A stretch of DNA of 64,000 nt from Clytia hemisphaerica. Lineage: Eukaryota; Cnidaria; Hydrozoa; Leptothecata; Clytiidae. Of the stretch, positions 43,164 to 55,500 are shown in pieces; position 1 is the stretch's first letter, and every line of letters begins with the position of its first letter. The notes below the pieces were generated by a model that was not told the origin of the DNA, ran no database searches, and was given only the letters and a program-made list of their open reading frames with translations. The position numbers and the translations under genes were made by a program. The DNA lies in contig CACVBU010000616.1 in the NCBI GenBank assembly GCA_902728285.1, positions 1,799,309 through 1,863,308 on the forward strand, in the 5' to 3' direction.

Positions 43164-46066
43164 ATGAGTTGTGGAAGACAAGGCTGCAGTTGGCTCACTT
43201 GCACACTTTGCAGAACAAGTCATCAGTCTGCACAAACATTACAAAAAGCTTCACGTAGAAGTATTGAATGGCCAACACAAATTCATCAACCACCCAATGA
43301 ACAAGTAAACAAAATTAAATTGTTATTTACACCTTATAGTTATTCAAACAATATTTTTCTGTCAATTTATGACTTTTTATTAAGGGAATTGTCTGAGAAC
43401 ATTTGTGCCTGAGATAATTGTTCCTTCGGGCAAATGTCCTGGAGCACTTATTCTGCCACAGTCAAATTTGTAATAAAAACATTTGGATGCTGATTTAATT
43501 TCATCATAACAGATGAGAAACACACACATGGAGAGAAGTTAAAGTATTACAAAAAACACTGATTTTATCAAGTCTTTTTCTCTAGGATGGTAGTACAAAC
43601 ATTACAATTGATGATGCCTTTGATGATGTTCTACAATACATGACCACAACTGCACGGCAATGCAAAGTAACTTTATAATATGATGTTTTAGCCCCTCCCC
43701 CCAAATTATTTTTCATTGATTTGAAAATAAATTGTATATTTTTTTGGGAGTTTTGAAAGTTATTATGTAGTCTATTTGTGACTCCTCAAGCAATTTTAAC
43801 TGCCTGACCAATCTAACTGGTTTTGTGGTACAGTATAAGGAGTGGTCTTAGTAGCAATCAAATTTTTGCTTTAGATCAGCCTTCAGATCTTCTAGAAAAT
43901 TAGATTTCAAACTATTCTAGTTGCTTGTAAATCTTCATGGCCACTCATTAGACCAGTCCTGGTTTCTCATTAGGCTAGTCCAGGTTATTCGTTAGATCCG
44001 CCATGGTCTTTCTTTAGTGTTTGTGTGTAACAATTACATCCAAAAAAAAGTTTTGAAAGGATAGAGACCGATATGGGACAGCTCTAATCCTTTAAATACA
44101 TGCTTTGAAATGGCTGCTATTAGGGAGTCAGATTTCTTACTTATTTTTATGATAAAACAAGACAGTAATTAGGGATTGGTGGAAAAGCTATTATGCCAAA
44201 TAATTCATTTTCACTTTCTCCATGCTTATATAATTTGTCTTTATATCTCAGCGTTATCATAGATCAACTTGCAGACAGTTCACACGCGACTCTGACCTTC
44301 TGCATCTAAAAAGGTACCATCAAAATCACAAAACAGCTAATTACAAATCCAATCCGGTAAGTTATCATATAATGCATACAAAGTCAAAATCGTTTATCCA
44401 CATTCTTTCCCCTATGTTAATTTTTAATACTTATACTAGCCGTCACCTAGCGTCGCACCCGCCGAGGAGTAGATAAGCTTAACGTATCATAAACCCTTTG
44501 GATGGTGGGGAGAGTATTAAGATTTGATCTTTAACCTCAAAGTCAAAGAACTAAAAGTTACCACTTTATATGGTTGAAAACTAAAAATATTGCAAATTTA
44601 ATGTTTTAGGGCCAAAAATGACGTCATCGAATGTGCAATAAACTTTTCACTTGACTTAAAATATTTCTTCATTGACCAAATAGATTCTCTTTATGATTTC
44701 TGATACAATGAGGGGTCAATCATTGTTTTAATCCTTGTCAAACTGGAGATATCACTTTTTCTTGTTTTGATGACGTCATCAACTGAAAACGCCTAAAAGT
44801 TCAGCTAAATTTGAAAGTCACACTTAAGCCTCATAACCCCTCCCATCTTATTTTCCATAGAGTTCTCGATCCAATGAAGGGTCAACGACCTCCCAGCTCC
44901 TTTTCAATTGAAGATTTTCCCAAATCTGTGACGTCAACGGTCACTTCGCGAATTTTGGAATTTTTGCGGTCAATGGGTAGCTTATGCCCCAAGGGTCCCA
45001 AAAAAACAAAAAACGTCAATTATTTCCAAGGGAAAGTGAGTTTTTAAATTTGCAATAGATTGACACTTCAACGACTTCTCCCCCAAATTTTCACACTCTT
45101 CCCCTGACCACTTTTGCTTTCGTTTTCAACCACCCATCCAAACAATCGGTCACGTGACTGTCGAACCCCCATCTCAAATATCCATAATGATCCCCTCACG
45201 TCTCACTCGCATTAGACTTTTAGTATATAGATTATTATTCCCAATGGAATTTACTTTACTTTACTTGGAAGTAGAATAGAAGTTAATCATTCTACATTTG
45301 ATAATACTTGGGGTGAAGCTGATTATATTATATGTGTTTTTTAAAGTTGACAAATAAATGTATAATTTTGGATCAGCCCTTTTTTTTTTTAATTTAAAGT
45401 TTCGTTTTTCTTGGATTGAGAGAGTCAGCATTTTGTAAAATTTTCCCTCAATTTGATTCTCTCGAATACTCTCAGGTGCCTGATAAACAGGAGGTTGGGG
45501 GGGGGGGTCGAGATAAACAGGGGGAACAAGGGGGGGGTATTTACAGGGGGATTGGAAATTGTACCTCTAAATACTCCAGAAGAAGGTAATTATAGACTAA
45601 AACCTGGCTATTTATTTTTTCTTGTGCCAGGTGAAAATATTTTCAAAAATTAATAAACCAACGGGTCCTAATTAAGGCCCAGGAGATTGGAAAAAAATCG
45701 AAAAAATTAACATCAGACCAGAAGAGGACGCCCCCTAGAATGGCGATTCGCGCAAAAAATAGATTTAGTTTGCTCTCTCCATTCCATATCAATATTTGTG
45801 ATGAAATGTAACTGGCCAGATTGAATATTGGAAAATTGATAAAATGTTTTTAAATGACTTTTTGAAGATCTTTATCTTTTTTATGACTTTTAATAATAAT
45901 TATTTGAAACTTTATCTTATAGCTGCAAAAAACAGAAGAGGTAAACGTAGAAGTAGCTCCAGGAACATATGCCATTAGTGCAGGTGCTTGGGGCTCTGAT
46001 CGCCAACATACTCATGTTATCCATATTAAAGACAGCCAAACTGTAGACCTCAATTTTGAAATGTGA
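43164..46066 (+). CDS. AKIP1: A-kinase-interacting protein 1, four exons, 156 aa
   Basis: Exons 43164-43304, 43586-43666, 44252-44356 and 45923-46066, all phase 0 with GT/AG borders. Exon 1 has a Cys-rich start then AQTLQKASRRSIEWP, matching the N-terminal helix of vertebrate AKIP1 (RSARLALEVLERAKRRAVDWH-like). Exon 2 (DAFDDVLQYMTTTARQCK) matches its FRTMAEFMDYTSSQC-like helix. Exon 3 starts RYHRS. Exon 4 carries the family's most conserved block, VNVEVAPGTYAISAG, then THVIHIKDSQTVDLNF and the terminus. AKIP1 in vertebrates binds the protein kinase A catalytic subunit and influences its nuclear retention and NF-kB p65. That role here is by homology. It is shorter than the human protein (about 210 aa). 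Intron 3 hosts a Helitron and a G-run MITE. CSPP1 begins about 0.4 kb downstream. Confidence 0.88.
44436..45231 (-). mobile_element. non-autonomous Helitron, copy 3, in AKIP1 intron 3
   Basis: On the minus strand it starts TCTATATACTAAAAGTCTAA (45,231) and ends GGTGACGGCTAG (44,436), flanked by A and T. It is 796 bp, an internally shortened relative of copies 1 and 2. Two full TGACGTCA octamers (near 44,619 and 44,771) and one close variant (44,930) remain. Confidence 0.85.
45467..45715. mobile_element. decayed G-run element in AKIP1 intron 3
   Basis: The left end TACTCTCAGGTGCCTGATAA and the following G-runs resemble the left end of the 32.35-kb composite. The right half (AATAAACCAACGGGTCCTAA) parallels the composite's right end, but the terminal bases are lost. 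Confidence 0.55.
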
Positions 46067-46510
46067 AGACAATCGCATACCGTACTATTTTGTTTTGTAA
46101 AATATGTAAATATTTTTTATTATTATTATTGCAGTCTTTTCCACTTTTTTATATCGCCTCAATTCTCAAATTTTGGATCAGAGTATAACTGTATGCTTAA
46201 ATATTTTGTAATTAGGAAATTATTATGAATTTATTAATAGCAGAATACAATTTTGTACCTTTTTATTTGTTGATTTGAAGGATAAGGGTAGGATCGGGGA
46301 GACTTAAGAAAGGCTCTTAATGCCTCATTATAGTAATTACCTTTCATTATTATCTTCGTCAATTTTGACACATTGTATTTAGATTCATTTAAATTCATAA
46401 AAACAGTTTCTTCTAGCAAGGCTTGTTATAACTTCCTAAAATGTTTTCTTCTCTTTATAGAAGAAAATACAATGTAGAAAGAAACAAAAAACAAACTTTC
46501 ATCCCATAAG

Positions 46511-49500
46511 ATGTCAGTATCCACACTGGAGAACAGGTTCCTTGCAATGGAAGATGATTTTGATAAAATCATTGCATCAAGTAAAGCTACACTACAAAAA
46601 GATAAAGAAGCATTGCAAAAGAGTCCACGGGTTTGTCATTTCATGTCAACTTCGCTTACATTTTTTTTCAGTATATTATTCAAAGTTAAGTCATTACACC
46701 TTTCTTTGACCCATCAGTTTGAGGTATACCTTGAAAATCATGGTAATACATTCTTTTTTCCAACCAACATGATTTCCCCTCTACATAATTGAATAGTTTA
46801 AATAATGTGATATTTCATAGCACCTCTTTATTTCTTTATTCGTTCTTCCAGGATGCAAAATCGATTTTAAAAGATAACAGGTATGTGTAGTGGGTAATTT
46901 CTTTTCAATTTCAATTTCATTTTTGTTGTTGTATCACTTGAGAAGGAGGGATATTATTTACTATTTGACTTACATTGATTTATTCTTTGATCTTCTAAAA
47001 GATGTCATTTGTTATTTCTATCTCTTTCTATTTAGGAATGCCGCTAGTAATGAACCTGCCAAAGGTAAATCAATACCTAAATTTCAATATTTTCTATGTC
47101 TATATTTTTTGTTTGAGAGACTGTAATACCGAATAATAATTAAATAATAATTTATCGCTCAATAATCCAAAGCTTACTCTATTGTTGTAACTTTTTAAAT
47201 CTTTGGTCAAATAGCTCAGACTTAATATAATTTATTTTTATATTTTTAGGTTTTTCATTAAACCTTGGTGGGTACGAAAAACAAACACCAAAACAAAAGC
47301 AACTCCGTGATGAGCGGCAAAGAGAATATAGAAAATATTTATCTGAGGTATTTGATTGTGACAAAATTTCAACCCACAGTTTCTTAATGATTACAACGAA
47401 AACGACCAACCAATCAGTGCTAATTCTTGAAATTATAAAATTTAAACCTTGGTTTTCCAGGATTACCTTATTCTTTTTAGCTGAATTCCAACTTCAAGGC
47501 CATGTTGTAACAAACTATTTTTTCCTGACGATTCTACCACACGATTGTCTCATTTTCATCCTTAAAGATTTGTAAATTTGTATCATATCTTTAAAGTGAC
47601 CAATATAACTTACAAAGCTTTTCATTTGATATTCCATCATAGCATTGATTATGAGTAGTAGTGTGTCATGAATGAACTTTCTTCATCATTTATTTGTAGC
47701 AAATGTCAAAAAGTGGTAGATCAAACACCCATGTCAATAATGACATTCGAAATGAAGAGGCACAGGTAATTAGTTTTTTAAAGTTGTGTTATTATTATAC
47801 TGCACAGAATGATCCTAGTCTTATCTCCTTCTCGCTCCGGTTTTAAAACTCCTCTCTTTCGATGAAGGCCAAAGAGCCTGGCGAAGTTTTCTATTATGGA
47901 CTAGAAAGATATCCAAAATATAATCATAACCGTTGTTAAGAGTCTTAAATGTTGAATGGAACAGAACAGAATATTTTCTAGCAGGTAGAAGATGTGTTTT
48001 TTTTTCAGATATCATAAAAATGATTTTGCTATTTTTTCAGCCGATTTCACGCAAAGAAGGTAAAAAGTCATATCATCATATCACGTAACACAGTTAAATT
48101 TCAGTAAATCATATCACACATGTGGGAACTTGACTGTTCTTTTTACTGTGAAATCATTTCATAAGATTTTGAATTATTAAAAATTGTATACGATTCATAA
48201 TTCTAATTCAGCCTAAATGTTACATTTTTTCGAATTGATAGAATGCTCTATTAAACAAAATCAATGATTCATTTTTCTGTATTTTTGTAGAGTATCGAAG
48301 ACAAATTGATCAGGAGTATAAAGATTTATTGAAGAAAAAACAAGATCAAGAAAAAGTATACAGGTATGATTTTGACGACCAGGCAGTATTCCTGTTGTCA
48401 ATGTTTTGACAAGAAATAATTGTTATTATTGGCTTTTTGCTTTGGATTTGCTTTGCTAGATTGTGGCTTAGAAAAAGATTAAGAAAATGAGAATCTCATA
48501 TTATTTTTTTACCAGCTGTAAGGCAATAGTTTAACTATGATATTTTCTTTTCTAGAGTCCAATTTAATGACGACAATGCTGATAAAGGGTATGCTACGAA
48601 TTCATTGCCAACTGAATTTTTAATATCTCCATCTCATTGGTTAAAAAGTGAAGCTGATTTTACATCAAAAATGCTTTCCAACGATATATAACATAACATC
48701 CTTTGTTTTGAAAGCTATTCTGGTCTGTAAAAATAAACAACTATGATTACTTCGTTGTTTTGTTTTTAGTAATGAAGTCATTGTCTTAGACAGCCGAGAT
48801 AATGACCTCATAGAATTGGTAAGTTTTATAGATTTTATGGTTGAAAATGATGATTCTTCTCCCCTAATTTTTGACAATAATTGTACGCCTCTATAATTGC
48901 GGTTTTTCTCAGATTCATTACAAAAACTTTTCGACTTTTGAATTCGAGCCTGGAGTGGTGCCCAGCATAATTATAAAATGAGTTACGTTTTTTTTTTCAA
49001 TGGAAGCTGAAATCAAGAAGAAGAGGAAAAAGTGCAGAAACAAAAAGGTATTGTGGTCATTTGATACTTGTTTCCTTTTGTAGGGTCAAATAGGATTTGT
49101 ATATGGAAGTATATAAATCAGTGTGAAGATTCGTTTGTCTAAAGCAAGAGAAAATTGCCACGGTAATTTATACTGTTATGTATTTTCCTTATTACGTATT
49201 AAATTTCTTTTAATTTTATTCAGGAGCACTAAATTCAAAGAGATGCGTGGTGATTCATTGGATTATGGAAGGGCCAATTCTGTTCCTCCAAGTGTCCCAC
49301 CCATTCTTGGAGGTGAATATCTCAAATCTCTGCCAGTTCCGCCATGTAGGAGACGGATGATTGATGTCTTTTTCGGATCCACTTTGAAAGTGAAAAATAG
49401 AATTATAACCATAATCTAGCTTGTCGTCACCTGCTGCCCTTGATATTTTTTCCAATTTATAACTGCTATTTTTTGAGACCCGTTAGGATGTTATTAGCCA

Positions 49501-52500
49501 TCTTAAAAATTCTAAATTGATGAAATTGAGAATGTTTTCAATGAATCGAAATTTGATTTCACTTATTTTTTAACAGGAAACAGCAACACTCAATTGAATA
49601 AAACAAAAACAACAGAAATACAAGTTAGAATTGGAAGAACAAATGAAAGAAAATCAATTACTGAAAGCAAAGTGAGTAGTTTTTTATCACTTTAGTTAGA
49701 CTTTGTGCTGGAACGTAAAGTAAGCGAATAAATTTTCGCGCAGACTTTAAAATTTTGTAAAATTAGAGCCTACTAAATTCTGAAAATGGATCCAAGCAAA
49801 ATTTGATCCACTTTAAGGTATTTAGGAGATTTGAACAAATCAATGTTGACCTTCTGAGTCATCAGGACCCCTTTAGGCTCAAAGTCTTTGGTCTGAGAAC
49901 TTTCTTTCGAGATATTTGTTTGGCGAGAATGATCGATCTACGACACACACGTTTCATGGCATCATCTGAAAAAATTGTGTGTCCGAGACTGCAACAAACC
50001 ACCCTAGATCAAATCGATAATTGGTTAGTGAGTGCTTTTTATTTCAAAATATTTAATCAAATTCGAAATTTAAACAACTTGTTCCTATTTTTGATTTTAG
50101 GGAGAAGTTGAAACGGTTAGGACGTGTTACGTCAGATGTGGACGTTGCTGAAATTGAGGTAAAATTTAATCCATTGAAGTACCTTTATATCGGCACTTTT
50201 TACGCCGGCCCTAATTTAACGCCGGCCCTTATTACGCCACAGCCTTATTTTGGGCTTACGCCAATTAGGGCCGTAAATACTGCCAAAACTTGTAAAAATC
50301 GCTTTTCAGGCTTCAAAACAGTAAGTATTAACATGGAGGTAATAAGTAATAGATAGAGAATGAACTCCTTTTATTTCATTGTACCTAATCATCGGAAGCA
50401 AATGGCTCCTTGATTGCAATGGGAAAAATTGATCAATTTTGTGTGCACTCATGGGAATATTTAAGTTCATAAAAAACTGAATAAAAAGATTTTGGAATTT
50501 TAACAACTCTATTGTGAGATAACAGCTATGTTGATCAAAATAAGAAAAAGCTTGCCGTAACAAGCACAAAATCCTATATTTCTAAGGGTCCCCTCTCATA
50601 AAATCATCGATAAATTTCAAAAAGAATTCTATTACGATTAGGTAACCTTTTAATTAATCATCCATCAGAATTTGAAAGCCCCCTCCCTTTCAGACGTAAA
50701 GATTTATTATGAAGAAATGTTTATTTCAATCAGGATAACATTATCACTTCTGTTCTTATAAATTTAGATTTCGGATTTTTGGACCTACCCCGGTGGGGTA
50801 GAGGTCCTATAAATTAACCGATGTCCGTCCGTTCGTTTCGTCCGTCCGTTCGTCCGTCTGTTACCAGCTTTTCTCAGGATTGGCTTATTAGTTTTTTCTG
50901 ATTTTTGGCACAATGATGCAAAATGGCAATGCCCAAAATGTTACGGAGCCCGATTTTGAAAAAAAAAAAAATTTCCGGCTTAAAATGCGGGAAATATGCC
51001 GGAAATCGCCGTTTTTCTGGATTTTCATTGGACTTTTTCCTTATAATTGGTTGTTTTTTCATTCAAAAACATTATTAATAGCAATGCCCACCATCAAGCA
51101 TGTTTTAAATTTCAATAAAATTGATTTTTGAAGCCGGAACTATTTAAAAATCGCCGGAACAACCTATTTTCTCCGGAAAGAATGTATTTCTTGAATTTCT
51201 CGGGCTGTACTTTATAATTTTTTATGAAATTTTGCACACTGATGCAAAATGACAATACCTAAAATGTGACGGATCCCGATTTTCGAAAAACATTTTTTCC
51301 GGCCGAAAATGCCGGAAAACCGGTTTTTTTGGCATTTTCTCGAGATTTCATCATTAGTTTTTCCTGATTTTTTGCACAGAGATGCGTAATAGCAATGCCC
51401 AAAACATGACCGAGTTCGATTTTTGAGAAAAATTCTTTTCTGGTCGAAAATGCCAGAAATATACCGGAAATCGCCGTTTTTGCAGATTTTTATTGGACTT
51501 TTTCATGATATTTCTTTGTTTTTTCACGCAAAATCATTATTGATAACAATGCCAACCATCAAGTATGGTTTAATTGTCAATAAAACTGATTTTTGAAGCC
51601 GGGACTTTCTAAAAATCGCTGGAACAGCCGATTATCGCCGGAAAAAAAGGGTTTTCTTGAATTTCTCGAGCTGTACTTTATATTTTTTCATGAAATTTTG
51701 CACACTGATGCAAAATTGCAATACATAAAATGTGACGGAGCCTGATTTTTGAAGAAGAAAAATTTCGGCCAAAAATGCCGGAAATATGCCGTCAAAACCG
51801 GTTTGTTGCCATTTTGTCGAGATTTCATTAATCGTTTTTCCCGATTTTTGCACAAAGATGTGTATCAGCAATGCCCTAAGTGTGGCTGATTCGGATTTTT
51901 GAGAATCATGTTTTTCCGGCCGAAAATGCCGGAAGTATGCCGGAAATCGCCGTTTTTGCAGATTTGAATTGGGCTTTTTCCATAACTAAAATTTACAATA
52001 AAAATTAAATGTCATCTTTCAGTATTAAACTATTGAAAATCATTGATTTTCGTGAAGTTTTGGATATAGAGTAAAGAAATGGATAGTTTTCATCCTTTAA
52101 TCATGCCTAAAATCCTTTTAAATTAAGAAAAAAATAATGGTCAAAAGTTAACGCCGCTGTTAGGTAAAAATTGCGAAATTTTGGCCCTTTTTACGCCGGC
52201 CCTTATTACGCCACGAGCCCAAAAATAGCGCCAATAAGGGCCGATAAGTTTATTTCTATCGATGCCGAATAAAACAAGTTTTTCAACCAAACCAGTTTGA
52301 ATTGTGGTGAAGAATTTAAATTCACCTACTCTCGGGTACCTAATAGCCGTCCCCCCCCCCGCTAATTAATTTTTCGAAAATTTTCCACCCAGGACATTCT
52401 TATTCCAACCCCCCCGCTTATTAATTTTTGGGAAAATGTTTTTGAAAGTTCCCTTTTTTGTCTTAATTCTGCTGTATTAGCCTCCTTTTCAAACATTTTC

Positions 52501-55500
52501 CACCCAGGACATTTCTATTCCAACCCCCCCGCTTATTAAATTTTGAGATTTTTTCCAACCCCCCTGCTTATTCCAACCCCCCCGGCTATTAGGTACCCGA
52601 GAGTAAATCATCCAAAATTTAGACTTAATGAAATTAATGAAAACTCAAATTTTAAGGAACAGTTAATGTATTTCATAACTGTTTATGTTTTATGTTTAAC
52701 TCAGCTACCGAAAAACAATAAAAACAAATGGGCTTTACCTGTCCACAACAAGATAGACACATCTCCTGGCACCGCCACTACCAATAAAAGAAATGATAGT
52801 GAACGATTAGGTGACAAAGAAGTATCTCCGCACCAACTACCTCATCAACACCAACAACCACAGTATCCAGTCAACAACATGCAACAACCGGTTATCAATC
52901 CTTTCTATCAGCAACCTGTTATTCAGCAACAATACCCTATGGGTGGGCTACCACAACCCGGAATGTATCAAGCTCCTACCATGCAAGCGATGGGCATGAA
53001 CCCTATGGGCATGAACCCTATGATGCAATGGCAAATGGCACCTTCAGCATATCAACCCATGATGCAACCTGGATTTAACGGCAGTGGTGGTGCACAACAA
53101 TTTAAAGGGAACCCCTATCAAAAGAGTGCTGTTGGAGGAGGAGTATCTGACACTGCAGATACTGACAGGAAGAATTCAGCCCGCAACAGAAAACAATGGG
53201 ATGTCCCACCACTCGATTTAGACGGATCTATCAACAAAAATCAAAGTAAGAAGATAAAATTTGAATGCTCGAAGGTTTTACATGATAATTATAAGTTGAT
53301 CTTGAAAAAAACATTTAAAAAACATTTTTATATCAATTTATTTTGTGTAAATCATGGAATAAATTTCTCAGTGCTTTGTAGATAGTGAGATGAGAGACTT
53401 TGTACAAATTATTCTTTTCAATTAAGGTAACTTCTCTTCGAGAACACAACACGATTCTTCCACGACATCTAACAAAATGAACATACCACGTCGGCCGAAT
53501 GTTCAACCGCCTGGTGGAAGTGGCCACAATCTGTTCAACTTACCTCAAACCAACAACAAAAATGTCACTGGAGATGGTGATGAAGCTACACAGAAACGCC
53601 TGAAGCAATTGCAATACCAAAAAGAACTACATTTGCAGGTTCGTTGAACTTTCTTCTTTCTACAAATGAATATTATCCGAAGCCAGCATTGTAGTTCTTA
53701 TCAGCGGATGTTTATTTCACGTATGACACTGTTTGTGAGGCAACATTTTTACAAATCACACTGTTTGTGGGGTAACATTTTCACAATGAAACTGTTTGTG
53801 TGGTAAATCTTTTCAAACATTATTACATTACGATTTATTTCATTGCTGAAACCAATATTCGTTGACCAGCAAAATGTTGTCCTCTTGAAATGTCATCCCT
53901 TTACAGCCTCAATCAGCGGTGGCAATGATTATTTATTCTTTTTGATTATTTTTTTCGCAAGCTGTTCCTTCCTTGTCCTTTTTAATTTTATATTTTTGAA
54001 TTTTTCTAGATGGAGATCAAAAAAGAAAAAGAAGCAAAAGCAAAACGAGAGCATGAAAGGTGAGATTTATAGTTTTTCAATCGATACGTCTGAGCCAAGT
54101 AATAATGCGGAACTCTTGAGTTCTTATTTGTTTTTGTCTATTGTTGTTATTCCAGATTTTTATGTGTTAATAACGAATGAAAGGGTAACTCAATCTTTTT
54201 CAAGAGTTGCAGAAACAAATGCAAGTGAACTTGAAAACGAAAGATATATCTTTATGAGTAGCATAGGCTAAATTTTCCTTCTTCACTTACAGATATGAAC
54301 AGAAACTTGAGCGGGAAATTGAAGCTTACGACCCTTGGGGACGTGAAGGAGCCGGTGCTCCGGTCCGTAATAAAGATGGTCACATTGTTGGTATGTATTT
54401 TTCTATAACTTTGTTCATGATAATTTTTGTGCTTAAGACTCCCTTGTCGGTCTCGGTGTGGTTAGTGAGCAATCTCTGTTTTTTACAGCTCAACGAGTTC
54501 AACTTTTATTGGTTGGCCTTTCTCAGTTCTCAGATGGTTAGAACAATTGTACCGCAAAAAAATTGTCGTTTTGAAGTTAGTGATTGATGGACTCTTCAGC
54601 TGGTTGAAGCTCTCTCATTACACTTTTCTTTTTATGCTAAACTCTTAAGACAGTGTAACGCTATCATTTAATCAAAAGCAACTTTTCAGTCATATCATGA
54701 ACAATTGAACATTCGGGAATTCGAAATCGTTCAATTCGATAACAGGTTCACGTTGCGTTACCTCCAAACCAGCTGGAAAATACGGTTCTTTAACAAATGA
54801 CAAGTTTGATTCAATGACAAGGCTGAAACATTCCATGCGGATTGGTTCCACGACAATAGTGTGCAACGGCTCGACGATAACTGCACGTTTCAGCTCGCCT
54901 ACAACTTCAATCAGCTCTTCAACCACGGGAATCGACTCTATAACAGCAACTTGAATTGGCTCCACGATGACAGTGTGCATTGGCTCTACAACGACGCGAG
55001 ACGAAACTATGGGAACATCATTTATTGGCTCTGCGAACAATACTTGTGACAGATCTTCATTGACGAACAACCTTTTAGCAATCAAAGACTCTTTAACGAA
55101 GGATGGCTTTTCAACGACAAATGAATCATCAATATGAAACGACTCTACATGCAACGGCTCGCTACTGACGCCCGACTCATTCTTAGCGACTGACTTACCA
55201 TTGCAATTCGTTTTCCTCTGAGACTTCAATAATTTTCGTTTTCTCAGCTCCTCCTCTAGTATTTCCAATTTTGCTTCATGTTTTTCGATTTGTAGCTGCA
55301 ATTCACGCTTTCGTTTTTCGTACTGGAGATCATATTGTCTCTCCCAATTTCGACGTTTGATTTCTAACTCGGCACAGTATGCTTCATATTCAGTTCTCAG
55401 TTCTCTGCTCATTAAATTGCGAGAATACACTGCAGTTGTTGACTTTTGACTTGACATCGCCAGGAACGCCTCGGACCAAAAAGGAATTAACTTCTTGATA

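Larger units (their letters stand above)
50180..52260. mobile_element. 2-kb element with ACGCCGGCCCTTATT ends, CSPP1 intron 13
   Basis: Both ends contain ACGCCGGCCC TTATTACGCC-type sequence and mirrored AAGGGCCG words; each end is itself palindromic. The middle holds the GTCCG microsatellite and a tandem repeat. No coding capacity; borders approximate. Confidence 0.5.

Noticed and set aside
49803-50111. 102-codon + strand frame before CSPP1 exon 13
   Set aside because: It is intron sequence, has no recognisable domain, and does not join in phase to either neighbour.
53843-54271. 142-codon + strand frame with a hydrophobic stretch
   Set aside because: It overlaps CSPP1 exon 16 in a different frame, and most of it is intron sequence.
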